Shown in pieces: positions 1 through 9,979 of a DNA stretch of 64,000 nt. How positions within the stretch are numbered: position 1 is the first letter of the stretch; every line of letters begins with the position of its first letter. A program made the position numbers and the translations under genes. This stretch comes from Takashimella koratensis (lineage: Eukaryota > Basidiomycota > Tremellomycetes > Trichosporonales > Tetragoniomycetaceae): contig BCKT01000002.1 of the NCBI GenBank assembly GCA_003116875.1, positions 496,001-560,000 on the forward strand, given 5' to 3'. The notes under the pieces were generated by a model. That model was not told the DNA's origin. It saw only the letters and a list, made by a program, of their open reading frames with translations, and did no database searches.

Positions 1-1042
1 AGCTTGTCTACGCCTACCAGGGGAGCGTCGGGTTCAGGCAATGTCGGTTCTGTACCTGAATCAGCCTTGACCGCCGAAGACGACTGGTGAACGTCGACCA
101 AACTCACCTTCTTTCCGTGCATATTCTCCCTGCTGCAAACACTCGTCCTCGGAGAGATGCAACCACATCTAAGACTCCATCAGCATTCAACTTCATCTCC
201 ACTCTCCTATTCCTTTCTCACTCACCCATTGGATTGCTTCCTCCCACCCTTCACCCTCTCCTATACCCTCGAGAATACACTGCTCCACCCGTGACTTTCC
301 ATACCCGAGCTCCCGCAGCACGCCATAGGCCACATACAACCGGAGCAGGACCTTGTCTCCATCCGCAACACTTGCGGACGGCGCGAACTGCCGCGTGAGC
401 GCTTGAGTCGCCGGTGTAGACCCCTCAGCCTCGGCGGACGATGTGACGGCATCGATCGAGTGATCACTCTCAGCTGCTAGAGCGAGAATTCGGTCTCGAA
501 TACCTTGATTGATCTCGAGTTTAGGGAATGATAAAGCGAATCGCTTATCGTAGTCGATCGCCTGAGGGCCGAGCGTCAGCAGGTCTGAGTTGTGACAAGA
601 CAGAGGAATTGAGTCTCTAGCTCTGCCCAAGTCATACGTACCTTGACGATCCGGGCGACTTCTTTCTCGCCCTTCTCGTGTAGCCGCTCTACTAGCCCCT
701 GGAGAGCTGCCTGCTCGATCGCGTGATCATCGTCCCAGGCCTCCTTTGTCGTGTCGTCTTTCCCCGAGCCACCTGCGGGGCTGCCGATATTTACAGATCC
801 AGCAGTATCTGTGCTGCTCCCTGCTGCTGTCGATGGGACATCTGGAGCCTCTTCTTCCTTGTCGGGAACAGGGTCCTCCTTGACGACTTTCTTAGGTACC
901 GAGGTTGTTGCGAACCCGCGTTGAACGGCTGGTTGTGATGACGGTTAGTTGAGTGACAAGGGCAATGAGTGAGACGGGATGCGTGGGAGGGCGTGGACGG
1001 TAGGTGGAACGTACGTTTCAATGAGAGCTTCTTCTTGGCCAT
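1..1042 (-). CDS. DHX29/YLR419W-type DEAH RNA helicase, N-terminal part (truncated by window edge)
   Basis: The start codon at 1042-1040 opens a short exon (MAKKKLSLK) that splices to a segment reading PVQRGFATTSVPKKV. In my recollection this opening is typical of fungal DHX29/DHX57-like helicases (yeast YLR419W). Further exons follow: an acidic Ser/Ala-rich linker, then a region near 225-570 containing YGVLRELGYGKSRVEQCI and, across an intron, WMWLHLSEDECL. This resembles the UBA-like segment before the RWD and helicase domains of that family. Four introns with GT-AG ends can be read (for example 1013 down to about 930, and about 640 down to 572). The catalytic DEAH, Walker and HA2/OB domains lie outside the window, so the helicase assignment rests on the N-terminus alone. 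Such proteins act in translation initiation or ribosome-associated RNA remodelling. The gene is divergent from the PWWP gene. The main alternative is another UBA/RWD protein. Confidence 0.6.
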
Positions 1043-1739
1043 GACGCGTAGTGGGCGGCGCGAGGACCAATGTAGAGTGGGGTTATGTCCGAGTGTCAGT
1101 GGATGGTGTTAGGAAGATATTGGGTCATCATCATGACCTGACCTGACCTGACCTTGTGGTGATAGTTTTTGTTTCGGCTGTGCGGGGACCCCGCATGCTA
1201 ATTTCAACCTCTTTTGGGTGAGCGTCTCAGCTGACAAAGTCATCCCCTGTTGTTGCTGCCATCCTCGTCGTCTTTATCTTCACCACCACCATGATTCATC
1301 AGCACCCCGACAAGCCCCTGCCCCCTTCCTAGGTGCTCATCCTACTCATCTTACACATCGGTCTCCCGGCCACGACGCTTACCCATCGATCCACACTCCT
1401 ATTACCACTTCAAAGCATACATATACCCCACCGACCATCCTCAAGTTTTAGTTGCCGCTCATAACCACGACCGCCGGCCTCGCCCGTTGAATTACCGTTG
1501 GAGATCCTGCTTGGTAAACCATCACCGAACAGGCAAACTCTACCTTGCCACCTGTTAGTCATCATCCACTCTACCCCTCCCATCCTCATCTCTCCCATCC
1601 ATCCATGCCATCCACCCCGCTGACAACTCTGTTCACTTTCCTGCTCACTCAGCATCCCGCCACCTCTCACTTTCACCAACATTGACTCCAATCCACCTAG
1701 TACCCCACCCATCACCATCCCCACTCCACCCTCCGCACC
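1043..1739. promoter_or_regulatory. Divergent promoter region between the helicase and the PWWP gene
   Basis: About 700 bp without a convincing gene separates two start codons facing away from each other. It holds a tandem run of the pentamer CCTGA (1135-1153), a perfect odd-length inverted repeat at 1181-1195, and a long CT/CA-rich stretch before 1740 that looks like a fungal pyrimidine-rich leader. The hexamer ACGCGT occurs at 1044-1049. No TATA box stands out. Short open frames here lack coding character. Confidence 0.5.
1181..1195. repeat. 15-bp perfect inverted repeat
   Basis: TGCGGGGACCCCGCA is a perfect palindrome around a central A. It sits midway in the divergent promoter. The length suits a dimeric zinc-cluster transcription-factor site, but no factor can be named from sequence. 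Confidence 0.5.
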
Positions 1740-3715
1740 ATGCCCAAGCGCAAGGACTGCCCCGACACCCGATCGGCATGTCCTCCTTGTCCTCCATCCC
1801 TCACATCCCTCGACGCCGCCCTTGACCTCCTCGCATGCGATACATTCACTCGCCTACACACCATCACCAGCAACTTTGAGCAAGCGGCCAAAGTCAAACT
1901 CCAAGATGGGATCATCAAGAATCGGTGGGAAGAGGCAGTGAAGCGGTACTGGCTCATGAGGAGCTTGGACGATTTGACGTGCAGTAGTACGATGAAGAAG
2001 TTGGAGGCAGAGGCGGCGGGTGAAGCCGGGAGAGGAAGGGTGAACGGCGATAGTACAAAGGGGACAGATTGTGATATGGATGAGACAGGTCAGTTTGGTA
2101 TGCTCTGGTCCTGTTATAACTGAGATTGGTATGCTGACAAACGACCTGATATCGTGACCTTTGACAGATCGATACGAGCGACCCATGCCATGTAACTACC
2201 ACCCTGGTGCTGTCGAGGCGTTTGGTCTCAACGCAGATGAAGAAGCTCAGTGGCGCCGTTGGTCCCCGAAAGTCGGCGACATGGTTCTCATCGACCTCCC
2301 AGATAACGGTGGCAAGTGGCCCGGCAAAGTGAGTTCTCCCTTTTTCATCTGAGCCGGACCGCTCCCTGACTCCTGGCTATCACAGGTCATCGATAAGAAA
2401 GTCTTCTTCCAGGGCCGGACAGTGCCTCGAGGTAGCCACTTCTTCCCCGTTCGCATCTACAATGAAGATATGGCCCCGTGAGTCTAGGCAGCTGTCACCA
2501 AGGCCAGCGATCCGACCGTCTCAACCCATATCATTCTCGAAACCATTGCTGCTACTCGCCCCGCATCTCGCTGACCTCCACAGAACCGCCACGATCAAAG
2601 CCCGCCTTGTCCCTCTTGACCTCCGCCCAACACCACCACTGCTCGCATCGTCCGCTCTGCTCAGTGCCTACAATCAAGCCATTAACCCTACGACCTTTGA
2701 CATGCTCGCTGCGGCCCGAGAGTCTCTCGCTGCTCGGACCCGCACCCAGCCGCCGGTCGGAGACGACCCGATTCAATCCGCTGTCGACGCTCGGGCGCAG
2801 AAAGAGGTGTGGAAGAAGTTTGTCAATTGGTTGATGGACGAGCGAAGAGTGGAGAAGATGCGGTCCCTTGCGGCGGAGCGAGAACGGCGAGTACGAGAGG
2901 TTTCGAGGTCAGAAGAGGAGACGGTGTGGGAAGGTGAAGGAGAAGCGGACAGTGCCCTGCCGAAGAAGAAACGACCAGATGCTGGACAATGGTCAGATAG
3001 GCCAATGACACTGCACAAGGTCATGACGGATTCGTCGACGCCGGATCGAGGTGGGATATTCCGACTTTCACCCAACGCAGCGGCAATGTCAGGTATCAAT
3101 GGCGGTGGGATACATAGCGCCACACCGAGCCCTACTATGATTGGCCGATCGTCATCGCCTGGCTCAATGGCAGCTTACATTCGACCGGCTCTTTCTGCAC
3201 CTCGCCCTGCGTCGCCGCGACGGACCGACCGCCGGCGGCCACCGGGGACGCTCACCGATCTTGGCGAGTACAGCCCCCGCCGCGCAATGTCCTACGTCTC
3301 CGGCCGCACCTTACCATCCGGGGACGAGATGGCCCCGCAGGCTTTATCCCTCCCCGCTCCTGCCGGCGGGATCGCGCCGTCTTTGAAAACCTTTGACTTT
3401 GTCAGCCCGCTCGGGCCTGTACGGCTCGGTCGGCTCTCGGATACAGGCGACGGCGATATGGACGGGATGAGTGCTGGAGTAAGTGGGAATGGGTTCGGAG
3501 GGAATACGAGGCCGGGTGTAGGCAGGAGTGGGAGTTTAGAGGCGGTCAGGGAAGAGGCAGAGGATGATGGAGAGTGGACGCTAGTGACGAAAAGTAGAGG
3601 TAGGAGGGCAGGGTCAGAGCCTCCCCCCGTACAGGCAGGAGAAGGGAAAGCGGGAGAGATGACGACACAGCCGGTGCAGGTGACAGTCGGTGAGCCGGAC
3701 GGGATGGACATGTGA
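1740..3715 (+). CDS. PWWP-domain protein
   Basis: Four exons (1740-2088, 2168-2328, 2386-2477, 2584-3715) join in frame to give 577 residues. Residues about 150-215 form a PWWP module: VGDMVLIDLPDNGGKWPGK with the aromatic/Pro core, a beta strand rich in V/F (VIDKKVFFQGR), and PRGSHFFPVRIYNEDMAP. PWWP domains read methylated histone tails (often H3K36me) together with DNA. A helical, highly charged stretch follows (residues about 290-340, many E/R, with KKKR). The tail is long, Ser/Pro/Gly-rich and probably disordered. No catalytic domain is visible, so a chromatin reader or adaptor role is inferred. The start is the first ATG after a CT-rich leader. The gene is convergent with thymidylate kinase. 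I cannot assign it to a named fungal PWWP protein. Confidence 0.8.
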
Positions 3716-4099
3716 AGAGATTGTGGCTGTCGAGGCGCTGAGGGTGAGTCGGGGTGAGTCGTGGTGGACGATGATGAAGCCAGGCGTCGGGAGTGCTGAG
3801 ATGGCGAAGGCGGTGAGTGGGGGATATGTGAGTGTCCGTTGGGCTCCTGTTGTGTGTGTAACGCGTCGTTTTCGTTCCTCGTTCCGGGTTGTACCGTTTT
3901 CATGTCTACACCTCTGAGCTCGTGGCTACTCTTCGACCACCGCTGTATTCAGTAGCCATGCCATGTCATATTATATCGCTCTACAAGTGAAGTCGTACGG
4001 ATTGTGCCGGTATCCACTGCTCCCAGCTCTGCCACGCGACTGCGGTCATTCTAAACTCGTCACTCCCAGTTCTTGTTCCTATACTCTACGAAGACTGAG
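3716..4099. other. Intergenic, 3' flanks of convergent genes
   Basis: This is the tail-to-tail spacer between the PWWP gene and thymidylate kinase. Open frames in it are short and of biased composition. I see no RNA gene or other repeat. Confidence 0.5.
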
Positions 4100-4959
4100 T
4101 TACACCCACAACTTGCCCAACTCCCCTCTCGTACGCTCCACGACACCCTTGACAACCCCCCACACCCTCTCCTCTACCTCCTCGATCGTCCCCTCTGCAC
4201 TAACCTCCACCCACCAACCAGGGTGCCGCGCCTCCACCTCACCCGCGACCTTTGTAAACTGTTCTCGCACCTTGGTCTGGATCGAGACCGTCTCGTACCG
4301 CTCAGAGCCGTATTCGCCCCTCGAAGAGGCGAGAGAAGGTGGGAGGGTCAAGTAGATGGTCAAGTCGGGAAGAGGGAGACCGGTGTCTGGGTTCAAGCAG
4401 AAGGAGAACGGGAGGCCCTAAAGTAGCCGAGATAATGAGCCAAGTGATAGGGTTAGGAGCTGCGTGAAGAGGAATAGAGGTGGGAAGAACAAGATCTATA
4501 GGGAGATCTAACTCACTTTAGCGGCCGAAAAGGCAATACCAGAGAATGCATATCGGTCGGCGACAATTGTTATTCCCTGTGCGACCTCTTTCTCGATAGC
4601 CGACCTACAGGATATCAGTCCATACATTCTTAGATCCCCAGAGCATCACTCAAGTCCATACCCGTCTGCTCTCGCTCGCTTCGCTTCGCTCTTGATACTC
4701 ACGCACACTCCCACCTATTCGCACTGAACAACAAATGAATCGCCCGATCGTCCAATTCCGCCTGAGACTGGAGGTACGCATCGATCATCTTCCCAATTGC
4801 CGTTGTCCTATCTGGGAACTTTTGCAGCCGAGCCGAGGTCGAGCTGGGCGAGTTACGGTTGAGACGGTCGACGAGGCGGCCGACTTGGGTGGATTTGCCG
4901 GATCGGTCAAGGCCTTCGAATACGATGAAGAGGCCCCGAGAGGGCGGTTGGTTGGACAT
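4100..4959 (-). CDS. CDC8: Thymidylate kinase (dTMP kinase)
   Basis: Three exons (4959-4703, 4604-4517, 4417-4100) join to 220 residues, close to the usual length of eukaryotic dTMP kinases. The enzyme phosphorylates dTMP to dTDP with ATP, the last committed step of dTTP supply. Near the N-terminus is the P-loop FEGLDRSGKST. Later comes the substrate-site segment QKFPDRTT, then the DRYAFSG motif spanning the second exon, then PDTGLPLPDLTIYL. Both splice junctions restore these motifs exactly, which supports the model. The C-terminal part is helical (QTKVREQFTKV). The start codon faces the RAD7 start across a 294-bp promoter containing ACGCGT. This is relevant because yeast CDC8 is a G1/S-regulated gene. 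Confidence 0.95.
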
Positions 4960-5253
4960 TGTAGGTGCCTGTGGGTGATGGAGAGGTGGTGAAGAGGTTG
5001 AGGTAGAGGATAAAGACAGTCGCGTCTATCTGCAGACGACGGCGCCTCGCGTCAACATTAGGTATCCGTTATCACCGACCTCCCGCCTTCAGCTATGAAT
5101 GACACGTGTAAAACTCCACAAGAGACCTCCACTTTTCACGAGTCCAGTCAACCGATTTCTGTCGATCCCTCTCCCAAGTCTTGCTCTTGCTCTTCACCAA
5201 ACTTGATCCTCACGCGTTCACCCTCTCCCCCCACCATTTCACTCACCCACACC
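4960..5253. promoter_or_regulatory. Divergent promoter of thymidylate kinase and RAD7, with an ACGCGT box
   Basis: These 294 bp serve both genes. An MluI-box hexamer ACGCGT lies at 5212-5217, about 40 bp before the RAD7 start. In yeasts this hexamer binds the G1/S factor MBF. The same hexamer occurs elsewhere in the window, including inside genes, so regulation is only suggested. Confidence 0.4.
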
Positions 5254-7695
5254 ATGTCGCGTCGCTCCCGCGCCTCAGGAGGTGCCGTCCGCGGCCCGTC
5301 TTCAGCTCTCACCTCTTTCCTCGCCGTGAGTCAGACCTTCCATCATCGCCACCCTGGGTCTTTGCCACTCGTCACCGCGTCTACTCCCGCTTGCCCCTTC
5401 CCTTCTGGCTCTCGACTAACCCGATGATCACCTTAGGGCCTTGGCGTTGAACCATCTCACCGCGTGACTACATGGGGAAACACCACCGCTCTCGATCCTC
5501 AGAATAACGGCGAGGCAGAGGGCCAGTCCACGCCCGCTGATGATGCCGGCACTCCATTGACGTATGGAAACGGATCTCCTGATCCAGCAAGCGGGGTTAC
5601 TGCGCGCAACGTAGAAGCTGGACCGTCTCAAGTAGGCGAGGGGACTCCCAAGCCCGATATGGACGAGGTGAGCTTTGGTCTGAGTCTTCGGCCGCGTTTG
5701 ATGGATACCGTGTTTGCAGATCTATGAATATCTCCAATTGCTAGGAGTGAAGCTGACGTGAGGCGGTTGTAGGATACGGATTCAGACGACCTCGATGCTC
5801 GACCAAAACGGAAACGCCGAGCGGCTTCTGTCGACTCGGACGACCTCGACGCTCCCACAGCCGCAGCGAGTACGAACGGGACCTCGACGCCCGTGGAAGC
5901 TCCCAAGAAGGGCAAGAAGGGGACAAGTGCGAGGCCGCAGCCGCTCAAGGCCATTGGCGAGTTCATGAATTGCGGGAACTGTGATAAAAAGTTCACTGTG
6001 GTAAGTCACCCCTAGTTGAGAGATTTTCCTAGGTGGTCAGGCTGATGACGGCAGACGGCGTACACCAAGGAACACCCGAGGTATCCTCAGACTTGGCTCT
6101 GCGTAGACTGTTGCTACAAAGTTGGAATCGACCCGTTTTCAAAACCGAAGAAAGGGCCAGGAGGAGGGAAGAAAGCGCCAGTCAAGGAAGAGAGAGGGAA
6201 GGTTGTGCATTATGAGGAGAGGAAAGGGGTGTTACCGCTCAGCGATCTGTGTATTGTTGTGAGTGATACAAGCCAAAGTAAACGACATTTTCATAAGGAA
6301 AACAGAGCTACCAAGCTGATGTCTCATGATTGTACGCAGTTGATTGGCAAGTATATCGACGACGTGGAACAGCTGGGTTATATCGGGAGTATCAACCTGG
6401 ACAAAGTCTGCAAGATCATCTCCAAGAGTCGACGCTTGTAAGTTTGACACTGCACATTCTCCTATCTCATCACGAGGCGTAGCTAACCCTTCCTAGGGTT
6501 CCTGACACGGCCAAATTGTTCTACTCGATCGATCGGACCGAGTTGACCATGTACGACTGCACAAGTGAGTCCTAACCCAACTGCAACCCCACTTGCTAAC
6601 ATCTTGCTCAGACCTCGTTCACGATTCATACGTTACCATGGCCAAGCTCAGCCCGCACCTTGAGGACCTCCGCCTGCACCTTTGTGGCCAACTCCAAACC
6701 GACTCTGTCAAATCCTGGGGAACGCTCTTCCGCTCTCTGCGGCGCCTCGAGCTCTTCGCGCCCTTCCTCGTGCGGCAGGAGGGATGGCAGTCGTTCTTCA
6801 AATCCGCAGGTCGCAGACTCGAAGGATTCCTCGTCACCCAGTCCCCGCGTATCGACCTGGAGACCATCGAAGTAATGGTCAAGTCTTGTCCGGAGCTACA
6901 CGAGCTCCGCCTCGCAGAAGTCGGGAAGCTCGACGACGCGTGTCTTGTCCCCCTGGCTAAATTGAAGAAACTCGAAACTCTCGATCTCTCAAGCCCGGCA
7001 AACTCGTTGTCCGACCCCGCGGTCATCGACCTTCTCGAAGCCGTCGGTAGCGGTCTTCGTGACCTGAACTTGTCCGATAACCACGATCTCACCGATGCCG
7101 TTCTTGACGCGATAGTCAAGTACTGCCCTAACTTGTTACGACTTCGAGTTCGTAACCTCGACCTGACCGACGACGGCGTGTCCAAGTTCTTCACGGACCT
7201 ATTGGACGCTGGCCGACCGGGGTTGACTCACCTTGATCTTGAGAAGGGCCACGAGCTCAGCACCGCGGCGCTTGACGCGCTACTCGCGCACTCGGCAGGG
7301 ACGATAGAGGACCTCAGTATTTTGGGCTGGAAAGAAGTCGACCCCGAGGCGGTCGGGAAGATCGGGACAGAAGGGAGGTGTAAGCAACTCAAGATACTGG
7401 ACTTGGGGTGGTGTCGACGCGTTACGGATTTCACGCTCAAGGATATCCTCGAAGGGTGTCCGAAGATTGAAGAGATTCGCGTATGGGGTGAGTCAAGAAC
7501 GTTGGAGGAACCTGGTGGTTGGTGGTTAGGGGTTGAGGTTGCTGATGCCTGCAATAGGATGTAACGAGCTCACGGACGCTGTCCCGAGAAAGAAGGGCGT
7601 CAAGGTATGTCCCCCTGTTCACTGTTTTCGAAGACCTATGTAGCTAACAGCCAACTCATTGTTAGGTCATCGGCATCGAGACACACTCGATCTGA
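5254..7695 (+). CDS. RAD7: RAD7/Rhp7-type nucleotide-excision-repair LRR protein
   Basis: Nine exons (5254-5325, 5437-5667, 5773-6000, 6055-6258, 6340-6437, 6497-6564, 6612-7487, 7558-7604, 7666-7695) join to 617 residues in an unbroken frame. The N-terminal third is acidic and Ser-rich with a KRKRR basic patch. It is followed by a zinc-binding element, GEFMNCGNCDKKFTV, TAYTKEHP and WLCVDCC (two CxxC pairs), seen in Rad7/Rhp7 proteins. From residue about 300 there are repeated leucine-rich units (LETLDLSS, LRDLNLSDNHDLTD, LKILDLGWCRRVTD) of the F-box/cysteine type. In yeast, Rad7 works with the SNF2 ATPase Rad16 and a cullin/elongin ligase in global-genome repair of silent DNA. The partner Rad16 is not in this window; the SNF2 gene at 11-15 kb is HLTF-like. 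Confidence 0.88.
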
Positions 7696-8192
7696 TTTAC
7701 GATCAAACCGCCACCACACTTATCTTGTATCATAGGCACCTACGTCCATCGTCCTCGTCTTCGTCTTCGTCCACTCTTAGTTTTGTGAACATCTTCATCG
7801 TCCGTTATTGGTGACTTGAGATGACGTGTTAGCCGTTAGGTCTCGTACCCTTTACTCAAACTGTATATCTGTGACATATATGCAACCTATCAAGAGCGAG
7901 AAGGAAGGATATGACTCTGTGATTCCATTACGAAACATTGAGAATGTTATGAACAATGAATTCTCATATCCCTCACTGAGATATCAGAAATGTAACGAAC
8001 GTATGAAAGACCAAAAGATTATAGACAACAAATGTGTTCTCCCCGCTGCATGATCCAAGTCCCCTTCCTTCTCCAGCGCAAAATCTGTAAGCCATAGCAA
8101 TTCAAACACTCTCCTTCCCTCGGTCGATATCCGGAATCGAAACGAGTCGATCGGCGCAATACATCGCAAGTTGGGCTGGGTGAAGTCGATCG
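7696..8192. other. Intergenic, 3' flank of RAD7 and tail of the cysteine-motif cluster
   Basis: A 3' untranslated region of RAD7 is likely in the first part (AT-richer, GTCTTCGTCTTCGTC run near 7755). On the minus strand an open stretch about 7984-8280 (…DFTQPNLRCIAPIDSFRF…) follows the third cysteine-motif copy in another frame. It could be its displaced C-terminus, but I could not connect it by a credible intron. Confidence 0.35.
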
Positions 8193-8813
8193 TCACTCCC
8201 CATCCGGAAAAGTAGTGACACATCCCGAGGCGGACGCGCCTGACGAAGGGCCAGACGGGGCCGACGTCCACGCTGAACACTTGTAGAGGCGTAGGCGGGG
8301 ATCGTGCGGATCTGCATCGGGGGCTGTGAGGTCGTCCAGCTCTTTGGCTTCTTTAACCGAAAAGACCTTGGAACAGAAGGGGCAGAAATCGACGTAGCAC
8401 CCGATCGCGTCGCAAGTACAGGGTTGGCATGTCTCGCTCTGGTAAGTCACCCCAGAAGGAGCTTCTTCGGCATGCTCGTTGGCGAGTTTCACGCACATCA
8501 TGCTCGTATCGAAGCCCTCGCGACAGACGGCGCTGAATTCGTTGAAGGTCTGTGTGCGAGCTTCAGAGTCCAAAGACTTCCCTGCTTCCTGGAAACGTTT
8601 GACCGTTTGTTTGATCTTGTCTCGACATTTGATCCACTCTTCTCTTTTGTCAGAAGCAACTTCGTCACAGTTGGCGCTGACCCAGGAATCGGTTTCGGTG
8701 AGGCACTGGAGGCAATGGTCGAACGTCTGTCTTTTTTCTTCCTCCGAGGAAGGCTTGTCGAACAACGCGCGTTGAAAGCTCCCATTGTTGAGTTCGGCGT
8801 CTCGAGTGTGGGT
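8193..8813 (-). pseudogene. Third copy of the cysteine-motif family, 5'-truncated
   Basis: In the frame read from 8813 downward, the protein contains NGSFQRALFDKPSS, a helical stretch with regularly spaced Cys, and the end motif CTCDAIGCYVDFCPFC. These match the central and C-terminal parts of the two upstream copies (AFQTVLWNNPSS and CDWDGCETYFCVHC in copy one; DFQRRLCND and CYEDRCETHFCYFC in copy two). The shared N-terminal piece (PLC..H, then YKSK.D.GS.YR) is missing. Instead this frame abuts the C-terminus of the preceding copy in a different frame, with a TGA at 8816-8814. I therefore read it as a head-truncated copy fused by unequal recombination. An expressed two-domain gene with a sequencing error at the join is the alternative. 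Confidence 0.5.
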
Positions 8814-9376
8814 TCATCGATGATCTTGCCGCAATGGACGCAAAAGTACGTTTCGCATCCATCCCAATCACATTTCCATGGTAGGTCGACAGCTCGGCAT
8901 CGATCAGAAGGAGGTCCACGCTCTATCTGCTTTTCCAGAGCAAACGTAGTGCTTGCTCTGAGTGTCTCAGCCACCAAGTTGCATGTCGAACGACATTCCT
9001 CCTCGCTCTGAAAACGATACTCGGATTTCAAAGACGTATCTGCCTTTCGAAGCATCTTCAGTGCTGTGTCAGTCCTTGTCCCATCTTCGAGCAACACATA
9101 TTTCTCATCCGTCGAAGAAACTTTAGGCCAATTGAGTTTGTAGAGGAAGAGATTGCCCCTGAGGCGCGCGGCGGCGGCCTGCATCGTGGCTTGGTGGTCG
9201 GCGGATGAGGGGTTGTTCCAAAGTACCGTTTGGAACGCGGTGTCAGAAAGCCTGGTGGGGATCAGGTCAAGCGTTTTTCGGTACTCGCTGCCCTCGTCGA
9301 ATTTGGATTTGTACTTGGAACCGGCAAGCGCTTTTTTTGCGTGATCGGGACAGAGGGGGGATTTTGGCCAACGCAT
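8498..9376 (-). CDS. Cysteine-motif family protein, most intact tandem copy (function unknown)
   Basis: ATG at 9376 begins MRWPKSPLCPDH, then YKSKFDEGSEYR, DTAFQTVLWNNPSS, a helical middle, and CDWDGCETYFCVHCGK near 8830. The pattern C-x3-4-C-x3-5-FC-x2-C is shared by all three copies and looks metal-binding. No known family is recognised. There is no signal peptide or membrane segment and no clear intron. The reading frame stays open to 8498, but after about 8800 it runs as a basic shadow beneath the third copy, which is coding in another frame. The true C-terminus of this copy is therefore probably near 8800, or the two frames were once joined. Its proximal upstream DNA (9511-9599) resembles that of the next copy. 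Confidence 0.5.
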   Translation of the reverse strand: MRWPKSPLCPDHAKKALAGSKYKSKFDEGSEYRKTLDLIPTRLSDTAFQTVLWNNPSSADHQATMQAAAARLRGNLFLYKLNWPKVSSTDEKYVLLEDGTRTDTALKMLRKADTSLKSEYRFQSEEECRSTCNLVAETLRASTTFALEKQIERGPPSDRCRAVDLPWKCDWDGCETYFCVHCGKIIDEPTLETPNSTMGAFNARCSTSLPRRKKKDRRSTIASSASPKPIPGSAPTVTKLLLTKEKSGSNVETRSNKRSNVSRKQGSLWTLKLAHRPSTNSAPSVARASIRA

Positions 9377-9510
9377 GGTATTCGGATGTCGTCGTCTGCT
9401 GGCGTGAACTCCGTGTGGTCGGTTCTGGGTGGCGGTATCGGGGCTGGGAACGGCCGAGGCAGAGGGAAAGAGACAAAAAGAACGAATGAAGGGGGAACCA
9501 ATTTTCTCTC

Positions 9511-9599
9511 CTCGAGTATATGTGACAGAAGGAGCTAGCCAGCTTACACCTACTTGTATCGTCCTTGCCACCCATCCTTTCAGGTGGAGCTGGCGGAGT
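9511..9599 (-). repeat. Duplicated proximal promoter segment, copy 1
   Basis: CTCGAGTATATGTGACAGA (9511-9529) and CCCATCCTTTCAGGTGGAGC (9571-9590) recur at 10967-10985 and 11018-11037 with few changes, at a similar distance (about 120-135 bp) upstream of the paralogous start codon. The duplication therefore carried its promoter along. Confidence 0.7.
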
Positions 9600-9979
9600 A
9601 TCAATTAGTTCGGGTTGGTCAGCTGCGGTGTGACCTGTAAGCAGACCGCCTTCGATTTGGGAGCTCGCTAGTCAAGCCGAACTGACAATGCACAAGAGGT
9701 GATAAGCAGAAATAGGTCAATGAGAAGGGATTCCCGACATGCGTATGTACAGGATGATGCTAAAGTAAAGCTGGATAAAAGACCGCCAGTTGTTCTCTGT
9801 GGCTCAGTTCGAAGATCCCATAAATCCCTCACCCCCGTTTGTCTGCTCCCGCCTGCACGAAAAACATCTTCTCGTCCTCTCCCCATCAAGCCCTTTCTCC
9901 CTGCTCTCCCCTTTCTGTCCCCTGTGGTCTCCAGAACAAGCTTGAATGCACCGCCGTCCGCCGTGTACTGCGTCGTTCG

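Noticed and set aside
3292..3903. Long open frame antisense to the PWWP gene
   Set aside because: Shadow of the Ser/Pro/Gly-rich C-terminus; no start context or domain.
8498..8790. Basic C-terminal extension of the intact cysteine-motif copy
   Set aside because: The other frame here is clearly homologous to the family, so this extension is probably a shadow, though the frame is formally open.
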